Assembly (NCBI GenBank): GCA_045649825.1 | Contig: JAZRQO010000009.1 | Span: 56,168 to 120,167 of the forward strand | Length of the DNA: 64,000 nucleotides | Source: RGIG9115 sp045649825 | GTDB taxonomy: Bacteria; Bacillota; Clostridia; UBA1381 | Direction of reading: 5' to 3' | Part shown: positions 44,198 to 52,724 of the stretch, piece by piece | How positions within the stretch are numbered: position 1 is the first letter of the stretch | Layout of the letters: each line of letters starts with the position of its first letter | Program-made: the position numbers and the translations under genes | The notes under the pieces: generated by a model | Databases searched by the model: none | Told to the model about the DNA's origin: nothing | Seen by the model: the letters and a program-made list of their open reading frames with translations, nothing else

Positions 44198-44892
44198 AAA
44201 GTAAATTCATTCATACATCTTCTGTATGCCGCAACCGGGTCATCAGCTGCAGTTATGGGTCTTCCTACAACTATGTAATCAGAGCCAAGTTCTTTAGCCA
44301 TTTCAGGTGTTGTAACTCGCACCTGGTCGCCTACATCTCCGCCTGCAAAGCGTATTCCCGGTGTAACAGTTATGAAGTTTTCACCGCAAGCTTTTTTAAC
44401 ATCTCCTGCTTCGAGTGGTGAACAAACAACGCCGTCAAGTCCTGATTTTTCTGCATTTTTTGCATAATGCATAACCACATCTTTAAGCGGTTTGTCTATA
44501 AGCAAATCATTTTTCATTCTTTCTTCACTTGTTGATGTGAGCTGAGTAACTGCAATAAGAATAGGTCTTGTTCCATCAGGTCGTGTTAATCCTTCGATAG
44601 CAGCTTCCATCATGGCGCAAGTGCCAAAAGCATGTAAGTTACACATATCAACATCAAGAGCGCTAAGTACTGCCATACTCTTTTTAACAGTGTTTGGAAT
44701 ATCGCAGAGCTTAAGGTCAAGAAATATCTTATGTCCTCTACGCTTAATTTCCCTTACCATTTCTGCGCCTTCTGCATAAAAGAGTTCCATACCGATTTTT
44801 ACAAAAGGCTTTTCATCCGTGAATTTATCAAGGAATGCAAGTGTCTGCTCCTTACTATTAAAATCACAAGCAATAATTACGTCTTTTCCCAT
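44194..44892 (-). CDS. pyrF: Orotidine 5'-phosphate decarboxylase
   Basis: A 232-residue OMP decarboxylase, last step of UMP synthesis. The catalytic KxxK-D signature is FLDLKLCDIPNTVKKS (about residues 54-69), with VVCSPLEAGDV and TPGIRFAGGDVGDQVR later. AAAGGAGGAT precedes ATG 44892. It lies 14 nt after pyrD. Confidence 0.96.
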   Translation of the reverse strand: MGKDVIIACDFNSKEQTLAFLDKFTDEKPFVKIGMELFYAEGAEMVREIKRRGHKIFLDLKLCDIPNTVKKSMAVLSALDVDMCNLHAFGTCAMMEAAIEGLTRPDGTRPILIAVTQLTSTSEERMKNDLLIDKPLKDVVMHYAKNAEKSGLDGVVCSPLEAGDVKKACGENFITVTPGIRFAGGDVGDQVRVTTPEMAKELGSDYIVVGRPITAADDPVAAYRRCMNEFTL

Positions 44893-44906
44893 TTTAATAT
44901 CCTCCT

Positions 44907-45818
44907 TTAATGTGCCGAACCGATTATATCGGTCAGATTTTTAATTCCATATTTTTTCATTACATCAGGTAATTCATTTATAATTTTAACACAAACAAAC
45001 GGATCTACAAGGTTCGCAGCACCGACCTGAACAGCTGTTGCACCTGCGAGCATCATTTCAATTACATCCTCAGCCTTTGAAACTCCGCCCAATCCCATAA
45101 TAGGTAATTTTACTGCGTCATAAACCTGATATACCATTCTGACTGCAACAGGTAAAATAGCATCACCTGAAAAACCACCCATTTTATTTGCAATAACCGG
45201 CTTTTTTGTTTTCAGATTTATTCGCATACCCATCAATGTGTTTATAAGACTAATTCCGTCAGCCCCGCCCTGTGCACAGGCATCTGCTATTGAAACAATA
45301 TCTGTTACATTAGGGCTAAGCTTCATAAACACCGGCTTTGTCGTTACTTTTTTTACTGCTTCAGTTACTGCTCTTGCACTTGCAGGATCGGTTCCGAAGC
45401 TCATACCGCCATTATGAACGTTTGGGCAACTGATATTTACCTCAATCCAACCTACTTGCTCTTCCCTATCAATTTTTTCACAGCAATACACGTATTCATC
45501 AATAGAGAAACCGCTAATATTTGCAACAACTTTTTTATTAAAGCACTTTTTCAGCTTTGGAAGTTCTTCGTTTATAACCGCTTCAATACCCGGATTCTGC
45601 AATCCAACCGAATTTATAAGTCCTGCTGTACATTCAGCAATACGAGGAGTTGGATTTCCGAATCGTGGTTCCTTTGTCGTTCCCTTAAAAGAGAAGCTGC
45701 CAAGAATGTTTATATCGTAAAGCTCAGCAAATTCGTATCCAAAACCATAAGTACCGCTTGCAGGAATTATTGGGTTGTCAAGCTCTATACCGCAAAGATT
45801 TACTTTTGTGTTTACCAT
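44907..45818 (-). CDS. pyrD: Dihydroorotate dehydrogenase B, catalytic subunit
   Basis: A 303-residue class 1B dihydroorotate dehydrogenase that binds FMN and oxidises dihydroorotate to orotate, passing electrons through PyrK to NAD. Family motifs: NPIIPASGTYGFG, VNISCPNVHNGG (with the class 1 catalytic Cys nearby), FMKLSPNV, and GLGGVSKAEDV. AAGGAGGAAA lies before ATG 45818. It overlaps pyrK by 7 nt, supporting a complex of the two. Confidence 0.96.
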   Translation of the reverse strand: MVNTKVNLCGIELDNPIIPASGTYGFGYEFAELYDINILGSFSFKGTTKEPRFGNPTPRIAECTAGLINSVGLQNPGIEAVINEELPKLKKCFNKKVVANISGFSIDEYVYCCEKIDREEQVGWIEVNISCPNVHNGGMSFGTDPASARAVTEAVKKVTTKPVFMKLSPNVTDIVSIADACAQGGADGISLINTLMGMRINLKTKKPVIANKMGGFSGDAILPVAVRMVYQVYDAVKLPIMGLGGVSKAEDVIEMMLAGATAVQVGAANLVDPFVCVKIINELPDVMKKYGIKNLTDIIGSAH

Positions 45819-46534
45819 ATAATTTCCTCCTTTTCAAGTACAGGTCCTTCTTTACAAATTCGTTTGTTTCCGTATTTTGTTTTACAACTGCAGCCCATAC
45901 AAGCTCCAAATCCGCACCCCATACGTTCTTCAAAACTGTATTGCCCAGAAACTGATGTGGTTTCATATAAGGCCTTAAGCATAGGTTCAGGTCCGCATGA
46001 ATATGTGTAGTCATAATCATTAAGATTTTTTATAATATCTGTAACAAAACCTTTTTCGCCGTAAGAACCGTCTGCTGTTGAAACATAAACATCAGTGGAA
46101 AGTTTTTTGAATTCTTCAACGTAAAATACATCAGTTGAAGAATTGAAACCGAGAACAACAATAGGGTTATCGAGTTCTTTTGCTAATCGGTATAACGGAG
46201 GAACTCCAACCCCGCCGCCAACAAGTAATGCCCTGCCATTGCATTTTGAAATATCAAATCCATTGCCCAGACCTGTAAGAATGTCAAGCTTGTCTCCTTT
46301 TGACATTTCAGACATTTTCTCTGTTCCGACGCCTACAACTTTATAAATTATTGTAACAGTTTTAGTATCAAAATCACACACAGATATTGGACGTCTCAAA
46401 TACAAACCGTCAATAGAAATATTTATAAACTGACCAGGTTTTGTTATATCAGATGTATCACCTGTTAAAATCATTTTATACACAGCATCTGCAATTTTTT
46501 CATTAGAGACAATTTCAAAAAATGAATTCTTCAT
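45812..46534 (-). CDS. pyrK: Dihydroorotate dehydrogenase B, electron transfer subunit
   Basis: A 240-residue ferredoxin-reductase-type protein: FAD-binding domain (LRRPISVCDFD), NAD-binding region (ALLVGGGVGVPPLYRLAKEL) and a C-terminal [2Fe-2S] site with four Cys (GCGFGACMGCSC and CKEGPV). It passes electrons from PyrD to NAD. Ribosome site GAGAGGAT before ATG 46534. Confidence 0.96.
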   Translation of the reverse strand: MKNSFFEIVSNEKIADAVYKMILTGDTSDITKPGQFINISIDGLYLRRPISVCDFDTKTVTIIYKVVGVGTEKMSEMSKGDKLDILTGLGNGFDISKCNGRALLVGGGVGVPPLYRLAKELDNPIVVLGFNSSTDVFYVEEFKKLSTDVYVSTADGSYGEKGFVTDIIKNLNDYDYTYSCGPEPMLKALYETTSVSGQYSFEERMGCGFGACMGCSCKTKYGNKRICKEGPVLEKEEIIW

Positions 46535-46554
46535 AATAGTATCCTCTCTGTCAA

Positions 46555-47787
46555 TTATTTATCTTCAAATACAAGTGTTCCTTTATAGAAGGTTGCCATA
46601 CATTTACCAAAAAACTCCATTCCATCAAAAGGTGTTGATTTTCCTTTTGATTTGAAGCTATTGCTATCAACAACAAACTTTCGATTAAGGTCGAATAACG
46701 TAAAGCTTCCGGTTTCAACAGAAGTTTCGATATTAAATCTGTTCTTGGGATTATCGTGGAGTTTCTCTATCAATTGTTTTAAAGTCATAATACCCGTTTT
46801 AACAAGCTTTGTATAAAGCACAGGAAATGCAGTTTCAAGACCTACAATACCCATGGCACTACATTCAAGACCTTTTGACTTTTCTTCAGCACTATGGGGT
46901 GCATGGTCTGTTGCAATCATATCAATTGTTCCGTCAATCAAACCTTCAATTAAAGCTTTTCTGTCTTTTTCTGAACGTATGGGCGGATTCATCTTAAATC
47001 TTCCGTCTTCCTTAAGGTCATTATCTGTCATAACAAGATAATGCGGTCCTGTTTCGCAGGTAACATCAAGGCCTTCGGCTTTTGCATTTCTTATAATATC
47101 AACACTTTCAGCGGTTGATATATGACATACGTGGTATTTAACACCTGTTTCACGAACAAGTTTAATATCTCTCTCAATCTGTTTGTATTCACTTTCTGAA
47201 CAAATACCTCTATGATTGTGTTTTTTTGCATAATCACCAAGGTGAATATAACCGTTATTGAGAAGAGAATTAACTTCACAATGAGCTACTATTATTTTAT
47301 CAAGTTTCTTTGCTTTTAGCATAGCTTCTTTCATAAGCTCATCGCTCTGAACACCTTTACCGTCGTCTGAAAAACCTTTTACACGGGATGAGAGTTCATC
47401 AAAATCTGCAAGCTCCTCTCCCCTCTCGCCTTTAGTTATTGTTCCGAAAGGGTGAACACCGATTATTGCAGTGTTTTTAATGATTTCTTCCTGAACTGCA
47501 AGATTTTCTGAAGAGTCAGGTGCAGGATTAAGATTAGGCATGGTACACACTTCGGTATACCCACCGGCCGCAGCTGCCATGCTGCCTGTTTCGATTGTTT
47601 CTTTATATGAAAATCCGGGCTCTCTGAAATGCACATGTACGTCTACAAATGAGGGTAAAAGACATAAACAGTTATCTGATTCGGTTGCATCACCTGTTAT
47701 CTGTATTTTTGCAAAATTCTTACCTGTCTCAATATTGCATTTTTTAAAAGACTCTCCGTCAAAATACATTATATTTTCAAGGTTCAT
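46555..47787 (-). CDS. pyrC: Dihydroorotase
   Basis: A 410-residue zinc amidohydrolase (type I dihydroorotase) that closes carbamoyl-aspartate to dihydroorotate. Metal ligands: VHVHFREPG (about 50-58), IVAHCE, YHVCHIST and ATDHAPH. GGGAGATAATT lies before ATG 47787. It is the second gene of the operon, 2 nt after the guanylate-kinase-like gene. Confidence 0.96.
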   Translation of the reverse strand: MNLENIMYFDGESFKKCNIETGKNFAKIQITGDATESDNCLCLLPSFVDVHVHFREPGFSYKETIETGSMAAAAGGYTEVCTMPNLNPAPDSSENLAVQEEIIKNTAIIGVHPFGTITKGERGEELADFDELSSRVKGFSDDGKGVQSDELMKEAMLKAKKLDKIIVAHCEVNSLLNNGYIHLGDYAKKHNHRGICSESEYKQIERDIKLVRETGVKYHVCHISTAESVDIIRNAKAEGLDVTCETGPHYLVMTDNDLKEDGRFKMNPPIRSEKDRKALIEGLIDGTIDMIATDHAPHSAEEKSKGLECSAMGIVGLETAFPVLYTKLVKTGIMTLKQLIEKLHDNPKNRFNIETSVETGSFTLFDLNRKFVVDSNSFKSKGKSTPFDGMEFFGKCMATFYKGTLVFEDK

Positions 47788-47789
47788 AA

Positions 47790-48377
47790 TTATCTCCCGT
47801 CGTTTTTAATAATTGATTTTATTTCTTCAGAATATTTTTCGAGAGGCTCTGAAGTATCCACGATAGTATAATTCACGTAAGATGATAAAGTTTCCTCATC
47901 AAAATCATCTTCGTCTGCAAGATATCTTCTGCAAACTTCAGAATAATTAGGTATTTGCTGCTCTGATTCTCTGCGTATACAACGTTCTAATCGTGCCTTA
48001 TTTTCAAGAAAAAGATATACCACATGAATACGTGCTTCCCCAAAGTACTTAAAAAAGCTATCAAGTGCTTTTTGAGTTGTTATTATGATATAATTCTTAT
48101 TATCATCTATATTGACTGAGGCAGTAAAATAGCTCCAATCGCCATGGACGGTTTTATACGTTCGACATTCTATAACTTGTCCGTTTTCTTCCATTGCATT
48201 AAGCTGCTGTTTAGTTACATAGTGGTAATTAACACCTTCAACTTCTCCTTCGCGCTGAGGCCTTGTTGTATAGGGGACAAGCTTTTCAGCAGGAAGATTA
48301 ACGTCCTTTAGCAATTCAGCAAGAACAGTATCTTTACCCGTTCCGCTTTTACCTATTATACAGTATATTTTTCCCAT
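47790..48377 (-). CDS. Guanylate-kinase-like P-loop protein (first gene of the pyr operon)
   Basis: About 195 residues with Walker A GKSGTGKDT and a guanylate-kinase type nucleotide-binding block PYTTRPQREGEVEGVNYHYV split over residues 38-57. The usual YGT of the GMP-binding site is replaced (VHGDWSYFTAS), so acceptor specificity may differ from GMP. ATG 48377 has GGAG 7 nt upstream; ATG 48383 lies too close to that site. It is separated from pyrC by 2 nt, so expression with pyrimidine synthesis is almost certain. A nucleotide kinase in this setting could act on a pyrimidine monophosphate, but that is inference. Confidence 0.8.
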   Translation of the reverse strand: MGKIYCIIGKSGTGKDTVLAELLKDVNLPAEKLVPYTTRPQREGEVEGVNYHYVTKQQLNAMEENGQVIECRTYKTVHGDWSYFTASVNIDDNKNYIIITTQKALDSFFKYFGEARIHVVYLFLENKARLERCIRRESEQQIPNYSEVCRRYLADEDDFDEETLSSYVNYTIVDTSEPLEKYSEEIKSIIKNDGR

Positions 48378-48414
48378 ACTCATTCTCCGTATGATTAAAC
48401 AAATCTTTTCTAAT

Positions 48415-48443
48415 ATTATATCCTACAACAGGCTTTGTGTCAA
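48415..48443 (-). promoter_or_regulatory. Consensus sigma-A promoter of the pyr operon
   Basis: Minus strand: TTGACA (48438-48443), 17-nt spacer, TATAAT (48415-48420), perfect match. Start near 48408 leaves a leader of only about 30 nt, with no room for a PyrR attenuator. Confidence 0.9.
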
Positions 48444-48539
48444 CGATTTAAGCGTATGTTTGTAAATTTTATACACGGTGTAACGGTGATGTAATAATTA
48501 CTTGTACACTAATTTCAATGATGTAAAAGAATACAGATA

Positions 48540-48568
48540 TTGACTTTTATAAAGATTTGTTATATAAT
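48540..48568 (+). promoter_or_regulatory. Sigma-A promoter of the phosphodiesterase gene
   Basis: TTGACT (48540-48545), 17-nt spacer, TATAAT (48563-48568). Divergent from the pyr promoter. Confidence 0.85.
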
Positions 48569-48596
48569 TTCTAAAAAAAGTTTGAGGTGAATTTTA

Positions 48597-49139
48597 ATGA
48601 AGCTGTTTATTGCGTCAGACATACATGGCAGTGAATATTATTGCAGAAAAATGATAGATGCGTACAAGGCAGAAAAAGCGGATAAAATGCTTCTTTTAGG
48701 TGATATTTTATATCACGGTCCAAGAAACGATCTTCCAAAGGGTTATAACCCTAAAGCAGTAATTGAGATTTTAAATAAATTTAAGAGCGAAATATTATGC
48801 GTTCGTGGCAATTGTGACACGGAGGTGGATCAGATGGTTCTTGATTTCCCCGTTTTAGCAGACTATTCAGTCTTATATCTGAACGGAATAACAATTTACG
48901 CAACTCATGGGCACAAATATAATTGCGAAACACTGCCTCCCATTAAAGATGACAATATACTTCTCTGTGGTCATACCCATATACCTGCTTGTGAATTCAA
49001 AGGTTTTTATACATACATTAACCCCGGCTCTGTTTCGATTCCGAAAGAAAACAGCCATCACGGATATATGATTTTAGAAGATAACCAGTTTAAGTGGATT
49101 GATTTTGAGGGTAATGTTTTAAAATTACATAATATATAA
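48597..49139 (+). CDS. YfcE family metallophosphoesterase
   Basis: A 180-residue calcineurin-type phosphodiesterase with the five metal-site motifs in order: SDIHGS, GDILYHG, RGNCD, THGHK and CGHTHIP. E. coli YfcE hydrolyses phosphodiesters in vitro; the natural substrate is unknown. TTTGAGGTGA lies before ATG 48597. Single-gene unit with its own promoter and terminator. Confidence 0.94.
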   Translation: MKLFIASDIHGSEYYCRKMIDAYKAEKADKMLLLGDILYHGPRNDLPKGYNPKAVIEILNKFKSEILCVRGNCDTEVDQMVLDFPVLADYSVLYLNGITIYATHGHKYNCETLPPIKDDNILLCGHTHIPACEFKGFYTYINPGSVSIPKENSHHGYMILEDNQFKWIDFEGNVLKLHNI

Positions 49140-49173
49140 AAATTATCGGACCTTAATGTCCGATAATTTTTTT
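49140..49173 (+). terminator. Bidirectional terminator overlapping the end of the flavoprotein gene
   Basis: A 12-bp stem AAATTATCGGAC / GTCCGATAATTT with a CTTAAT loop and T-tract. The stop codon of the convergent minus-strand gene (49153-49155) lies in the loop. Confidence 0.9.
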
Positions 49174-50721
49174 AACAATAGCTTCAGCTGATTTAATTCC
49201 GTCTACTGCAGATGAGGTTATGCCGCCGGCATGTCCTCCTCCCTCTCCTGCAGAAAAAACATTCTTCAAAGAGGTTTCAAGGGTTATCTTGTCACGAATG
49301 ATTTTCACAGGTGATGAACTTCTGGTTTCAGGCGCAGTCAATATGGAATCGTAAGCGGCAAAACCTTTAATTTTTTTGTCAAAATCAAGTATTCCGAGCC
49401 TGATAGTGTCCGATATATAATCAGGTAAAATACTGTTTATATCAACAAGAGAGTACCCCGGCTTTATCGTTGGCTCAACATCACCAACATATTTCGAAGT
49501 TGTTTTTTTAAGAAAATCACCAAGCATTTGAACAGGTGCATTATAGTTGCCTCCTGCTAAATCAAAAGCTTTTTTTTCAAGTTTTTCCTGAATTTCAATA
49601 CCGCTGAAAACACTACTGTTATCAGGGTATTTAATATTAACAAGAATAGCACTGTTCGCATTTTCACCATCACGGGCGTTATCACTCATTCCGTTTGTAA
49701 CAACAGTTCCCTTACTAGATGCCGAATTCACAACATAGCCCCCTGGACACATACAGAATGTATATAGAGAATTACCGTTTTTAAGATGTGTCCATAATTT
49801 ATACGGAGCTGCAGGCAATTTATGTGAGAAACTTCCGTACATACATTTATTTATAAATTCTTGTTTATGCTCAATTCGAACTCCTACAGAAAACATCTTA
49901 TTCTCCATATCAAGCCCGCAGTTGTTAAGCATTCGTATTGTATCTCTTGCTGAATGGCCAATAGCAAGAAGTAAATAATCACAATCTATAGTTTCAATTT
50001 CACCTGATTTTTCTACATCAATCCGTCTGATTATGTTGTTTTCTGTTGTTACACCGACGAGCTTTGTATTAAACAAAACCCTTCCGCCAAGTCTAATTAT
50101 TTCATTCCTGATATTTTTGACGACTTTTCTAAGTATGTCCGTGCCTATATGAGGCGCGGAGTCGTATAGGATATTTTCGGGAGCACCAAATCTGACAAAT
50201 TCTTTCAGAACATAACGTATTCTTATATCATTAACTCCAGTGTTAAGCTTACCGTCAGAGAAAGTTCCTGCACCGCCTTCTCCGAACTGAATGTTTGTTT
50301 CTTCATCTAAATGTGATAGATTAAAAAAACTTTGTACAGCTTTAACCCTTGTATCTACATCACTGCCACGTTCTATTATAGTAGGACAACACCCTGCTTT
50401 TGCAAGGCATAGTGCTGCAAAAAGCCCTGCAGGTCCTGAGCCGACAATAATTATTTTCTTATCAGAAGTTATGTGGTAAGGAAATTCATATTTTCCCTCT
50501 TTTACAACAGAATGTTTAACTTTTAGACGGGGATTAATTTTCCCAACAGGCTCACAATCAACAGTGCACGAATAGAATATGTCATTTTTCTTTCTTGCGT
50601 CAATTGATTTTTTTATTAAAACAAAACTCTTTGTTTTACAACCAAGGAGTTTTTCGCATTTTTCTTTTAACTGTTCAACGGTTTCATCAATTTCTAATCT
50701 GATTTCGTATAATCGTATCAT
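49153..50721 (-). CDS. FAD-dependent oxidoreductase (COG2509-like)
   Basis: About 522 residues. A small alpha/beta N-terminal domain (about 1-75) is followed by the FAD-binding motif GSGPAGLFAALCLAKAG (about 93-109), IIERGSDVDTR, and NIQFGEGGAGTFSDGKLNTG; a C-terminal GEGGGHAGGITSSAVDG closes the FAD site. This fits the uncharacterised FAD-dependent dehydrogenases of COG2509, common in anaerobes; the substrate is not known. The start is uncertain between ATG 50721 and GTG 50727, with CGGAG just upstream. Confidence 0.85.
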   Translation of the reverse strand: MIRLYEIRLEIDETVEQLKEKCEKLLGCKTKSFVLIKKSIDARKKNDIFYSCTVDCEPVGKINPRLKVKHSVVKEGKYEFPYHITSDKKIIIVGSGPAGLFAALCLAKAGCCPTIIERGSDVDTRVKAVQSFFNLSHLDEETNIQFGEGGAGTFSDGKLNTGVNDIRIRYVLKEFVRFGAPENILYDSAPHIGTDILRKVVKNIRNEIIRLGGRVLFNTKLVGVTTENNIIRRIDVEKSGEIETIDCDYLLLAIGHSARDTIRMLNNCGLDMENKMFSVGVRIEHKQEFINKCMYGSFSHKLPAAPYKLWTHLKNGNSLYTFCMCPGGYVVNSASSKGTVVTNGMSDNARDGENANSAILVNIKYPDNSSVFSGIEIQEKLEKKAFDLAGGNYNAPVQMLGDFLKKTTSKYVGDVEPTIKPGYSLVDINSILPDYISDTIRLGILDFDKKIKGFAAYDSILTAPETRSSSPVKIIRDKITLETSLKNVFSAGEGGGHAGGITSSAVDGIKSAEAIVKKIIGH

Positions 50722-50752
50722 TATCACTGTCACTCCGTAAAATTATATGAAC

Positions 50753-50781
50753 AGTATATCATTTTACGGAAATAAAGTCAA
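50753..50781 (-). promoter_or_regulatory. Sigma-A promoter of the flavoprotein gene
   Basis: Minus strand: TTGACT (50776-50781), 17-nt spacer ending TGA, TATACT (50753-50758); an extended -10. Confidence 0.85.
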
Positions 50782-50785
50782 GTAA

Positions 50786-51073
50786 TTATCTGTTAATCAC
50801 AAAGTATACTGCAATACTGAAAGCAATCAAAACCGTTGCAAAAAAACCATATATGCTTTTATTTTTTTTGTTTTGTTTATTTTCATATACTTTTGTTGTG
50901 TCGTTACCAAAATATCCGTTTCTTTTCAGATATTCATTTACTATTCTTTCGGCATCTGAAATCACCTTAGATTCGCTTAAAACTGCTTTTTCATTCAAAA
51001 CAATAATCGCCTGCTGAATATATGGCGAAGTAATATTATCGAGTATAACAACTTTTCTGGTGGAATTTTTCAC
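50786..51073 (-). CDS. Small tail-anchored membrane protein, unknown function
   Basis: A 95-residue hypothetical protein: soluble helical part (about 1-60), a polar Lys/Asn stretch (about 62-72) and one C-terminal membrane helix (YGFFATVLIAFSIAVYFVI). No known domain is recognised. Start GTG 51073 is favoured by AAGGAG 8 nt upstream; an in-frame GTG at 51082 is too close to that site. It is divergent from the DUF3343 gene, with about 130 nt between the starts. Confidence 0.65.
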   Translation of the reverse strand: MKNSTRKVVILDNITSPYIQQAIIVLNEKAVLSESKVISDAERIVNEYLKRNGYFGNDTTKVYENKQNKKNKSIYGFFATVLIAFSIAVYFVINR

Positions 51074-51144
51074 TGTAATCACTCCTTAATTTTCAGATAT
51101 ATGAATTTTGCCCTTTTTTTTACATTTCTATACCCATAATGAAC

Positions 51145-51173
51145 TTAATGGAATTTCTGGCATATTATATAAT
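51145..51173 (+). promoter_or_regulatory. Probable promoter of the DUF3343-desulfurase pair
   Basis: TATAAT (51168-51173) with a weak -35 TTAATG (51145-51150) at 17 nt. Confidence 0.45.
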
Positions 51174-51203
51174 GTGAATAATAATCTTAAGGAGATGAAT
51201 ACA

Positions 51204-51467
51204 TTGACATACATTCTTGCAGTTGTTGGGGCTGTTACCACTGCAACCAGGCTGGCAGGCGTTTTAGAAAAGTCCGGTTGCAAAAATGTAAAAGTAATCC
51301 GTACACCTGTTGTAATTTCATCCGGAGGCTGCTCATACTCTGTGAGAATTAATGAAGAAAACTTAAATGAGCTGCTTGAAGCATCATCACACAGACGGCT
51401 GAGAGTAAAAAAAATATACCGAGTACAGGAATTCGGACAGGAGTGTGAATACCATGATATATCTTGA
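51204..51467 (+). CDS. DUF3343 putative Se/S carrier-like protein
   Basis: An 87-residue protein of the DUF3343 family, described as putative selenium/sulfur carriers. The likely carrier Cys is in ISSGGCSYSVRI (about residue 40), with another in KSGCKNVKVI. Start TTG 51204 lies 9 nt after AAGGAG; an ATG at 51195 overlaps the end of that site. The gene overlaps the cysteine desulfurase-like gene by 14 nt, which supports a donor-carrier pair (inference). Confidence 0.82.
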   Translation: MTYILAVVGAVTTATRLAGVLEKSGCKNVKVIRTPVVISSGGCSYSVRINEENLNELLEASSHRRLRVKKIYRVQEFGQECEYHDIS

Positions 51468-52587
51468 TAATGCTGCTACAAGTGCCAAAAAGCCGTTATG
51501 TGTTTATGGCAGATTTTTTTATGAGAGTTTGTTTTCAAGCATAAATGCAGGCAGAGGAGCACATAAAAAAAGTATTCGGGCTATAAGGCTTATAAATGAA
51601 ACTGCTGAAAGTATCGCTGAACTGTTTAATATTGATGACCCGGCAGATATTGCATTTATGCCTAATGCTACTTATGCTCTCAATGCTGCAATTCATGGTG
51701 TTGTAAAACCCGGAGAGCATATCATTACAACTTCTATGGAACATAACAGTGTATTGAGAACTGTATCAATGCTTGGAAATTTCACTATAGTAGATGCAGA
51801 TAATATGGGATATGTAAATCCTTTACACATAGAAAACGCAATAAAGCCCGAAACAAGTCTTATAATTTGCAGTCATATTTCAAATGTAACCGGCTCAGTT
51901 CAGCCTGTAGAGGAAATTGGACAAATAGCAAAAAAACACAATATACACTTTCTTATTGATGCAGCCCAAAGTGCAGGTTGTTATGATATAAATGCTAAAG
52001 AATTCAATGCAGACCTTATTGCATTTTCAGGGCATAAAGGATTGCTTGGACCTTTAGGAACAGGGGGACTTTATGTAGAAAACGGTGTACAACTTGAACC
52101 ATATATTACAGGCGGTACGGGAAGTATGTCTGAAAGCATGATTCAGCCTGCATTTATGCCTGACATGCTGCACGTCGGCACTCTTAATTCGCCTGCAATA
52201 ATTGCACTCGGTACGGCAGTTCGTTCTCTTGAATCTCCATCTGTAACCAACAACAGAGAAAGTGAACTGGCAAAACGATTTATAGATGATTTATATTCTT
52301 TGGAAAAGGTAGAAGTATTCGGTTCACGTAATAGAAGGCGAAACGGAACAGTATCTTTCAGAATAGCAGGCTATGATCCCGCCGAAATTGAAGATTATCT
52401 TGACAGAAAAAAAGGTATTATTGTTAGATCAGGCTATCATTGTGCTCCTCTTGCCCATAAAACAATCGGCAGTTCCGACACGGGTACTGTTCGAGTGTCA
52501 TTTGGGTATTACAATACGGATTATGATAGGATGATTATTACAGATTCGATATATGAGTTAATAAAAGAACGAAACGGCAGAATATAA
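51454..52587 (+). CDS. Class V aminotransferase, cysteine desulfurase-like
   Basis: About 377 residues, a PLP enzyme of the NifS/CsdA group. YLDNAATS at the start, the PLP lysine in AFSGHKGLLGPLGTGGLYV (about residue 196) and the reactive Cys in VRSGYHCAPLAHKTIG (about 334) are diagnostic. It should release sulfur (or selenium) from cysteine or selenocysteine as a persulfide, probably onto the DUF3343 partner. ATG 51454 has AGGAG 10 nt upstream, inside the previous gene. There is no iscU/sufU next to it, so a general Fe-S role is less likely. Confidence 0.9.
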   Translation: MIYLDNAATSAKKPLCVYGRFFYESLFSSINAGRGAHKKSIRAIRLINETAESIAELFNIDDPADIAFMPNATYALNAAIHGVVKPGEHIITTSMEHNSVLRTVSMLGNFTIVDADNMGYVNPLHIENAIKPETSLIICSHISNVTGSVQPVEEIGQIAKKHNIHFLIDAAQSAGCYDINAKEFNADLIAFSGHKGLLGPLGTGGLYVENGVQLEPYITGGTGSMSESMIQPAFMPDMLHVGTLNSPAIIALGTAVRSLESPSVTNNRESELAKRFIDDLYSLEKVEVFGSRNRRRNGTVSFRIAGYDPAEIEDYLDRKKGIIVRSGYHCAPLAHKTIGSSDTGTVRVSFGYYNTDYDRMIITDSIYELIKERNGRI

Positions 52588-52606
52588 ATATTTTTTTAAA
52601 AAGGTG

Positions 52607-52635
52607 TTGACAAATTGGGTATTTTTTGTTATAAT
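52607..52635 (+). promoter_or_regulatory. Consensus promoter of tRNA-Thr
   Basis: TTGACA (52607-52612), 17-nt spacer, TATAAT (52630-52635). Predicted start near 52642, 7 nt before the mature tRNA. Confidence 0.9.
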
Positions 52636-52648
52636 ACAACTTGTCGTT

Positions 52649-52724
52649 GCTGACATAGCTCAGATGGTAGAGTGACGCCTTGGTAAGGCGTAGGTCGGCG
52701 GTTCAAGTCCGCTTGTCAGCTCCA
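52649..52724 (+). tRNA. tRNA-Thr (anticodon GGT)
   Basis: A 76-nt cloverleaf: acceptor GCTGACA / TGTCAGC, D arm GCTCAGATGGTAGAGT, anticodon stem ACGCC / GGCGT around TTGGTAA (anticodon GGT), T arm GGCGG-TTCAAGT-CCGCT, and an encoded CCA end. It reads ACC and ACT codons. It has its own promoter and terminator. Confidence 0.97.

Noticed and set aside
48377..48414. PyrR attenuator in the pyr leader
   Set aside because: Only about 30 nt between predicted start of transcription and ATG; no terminator/antiterminator pairs.
52649..52724. tRNA-Thr as an integration site of a mobile element
   Set aside because: No integrase, no repeat of the tRNA 3' end and ordinary housekeeping genes on both sides.
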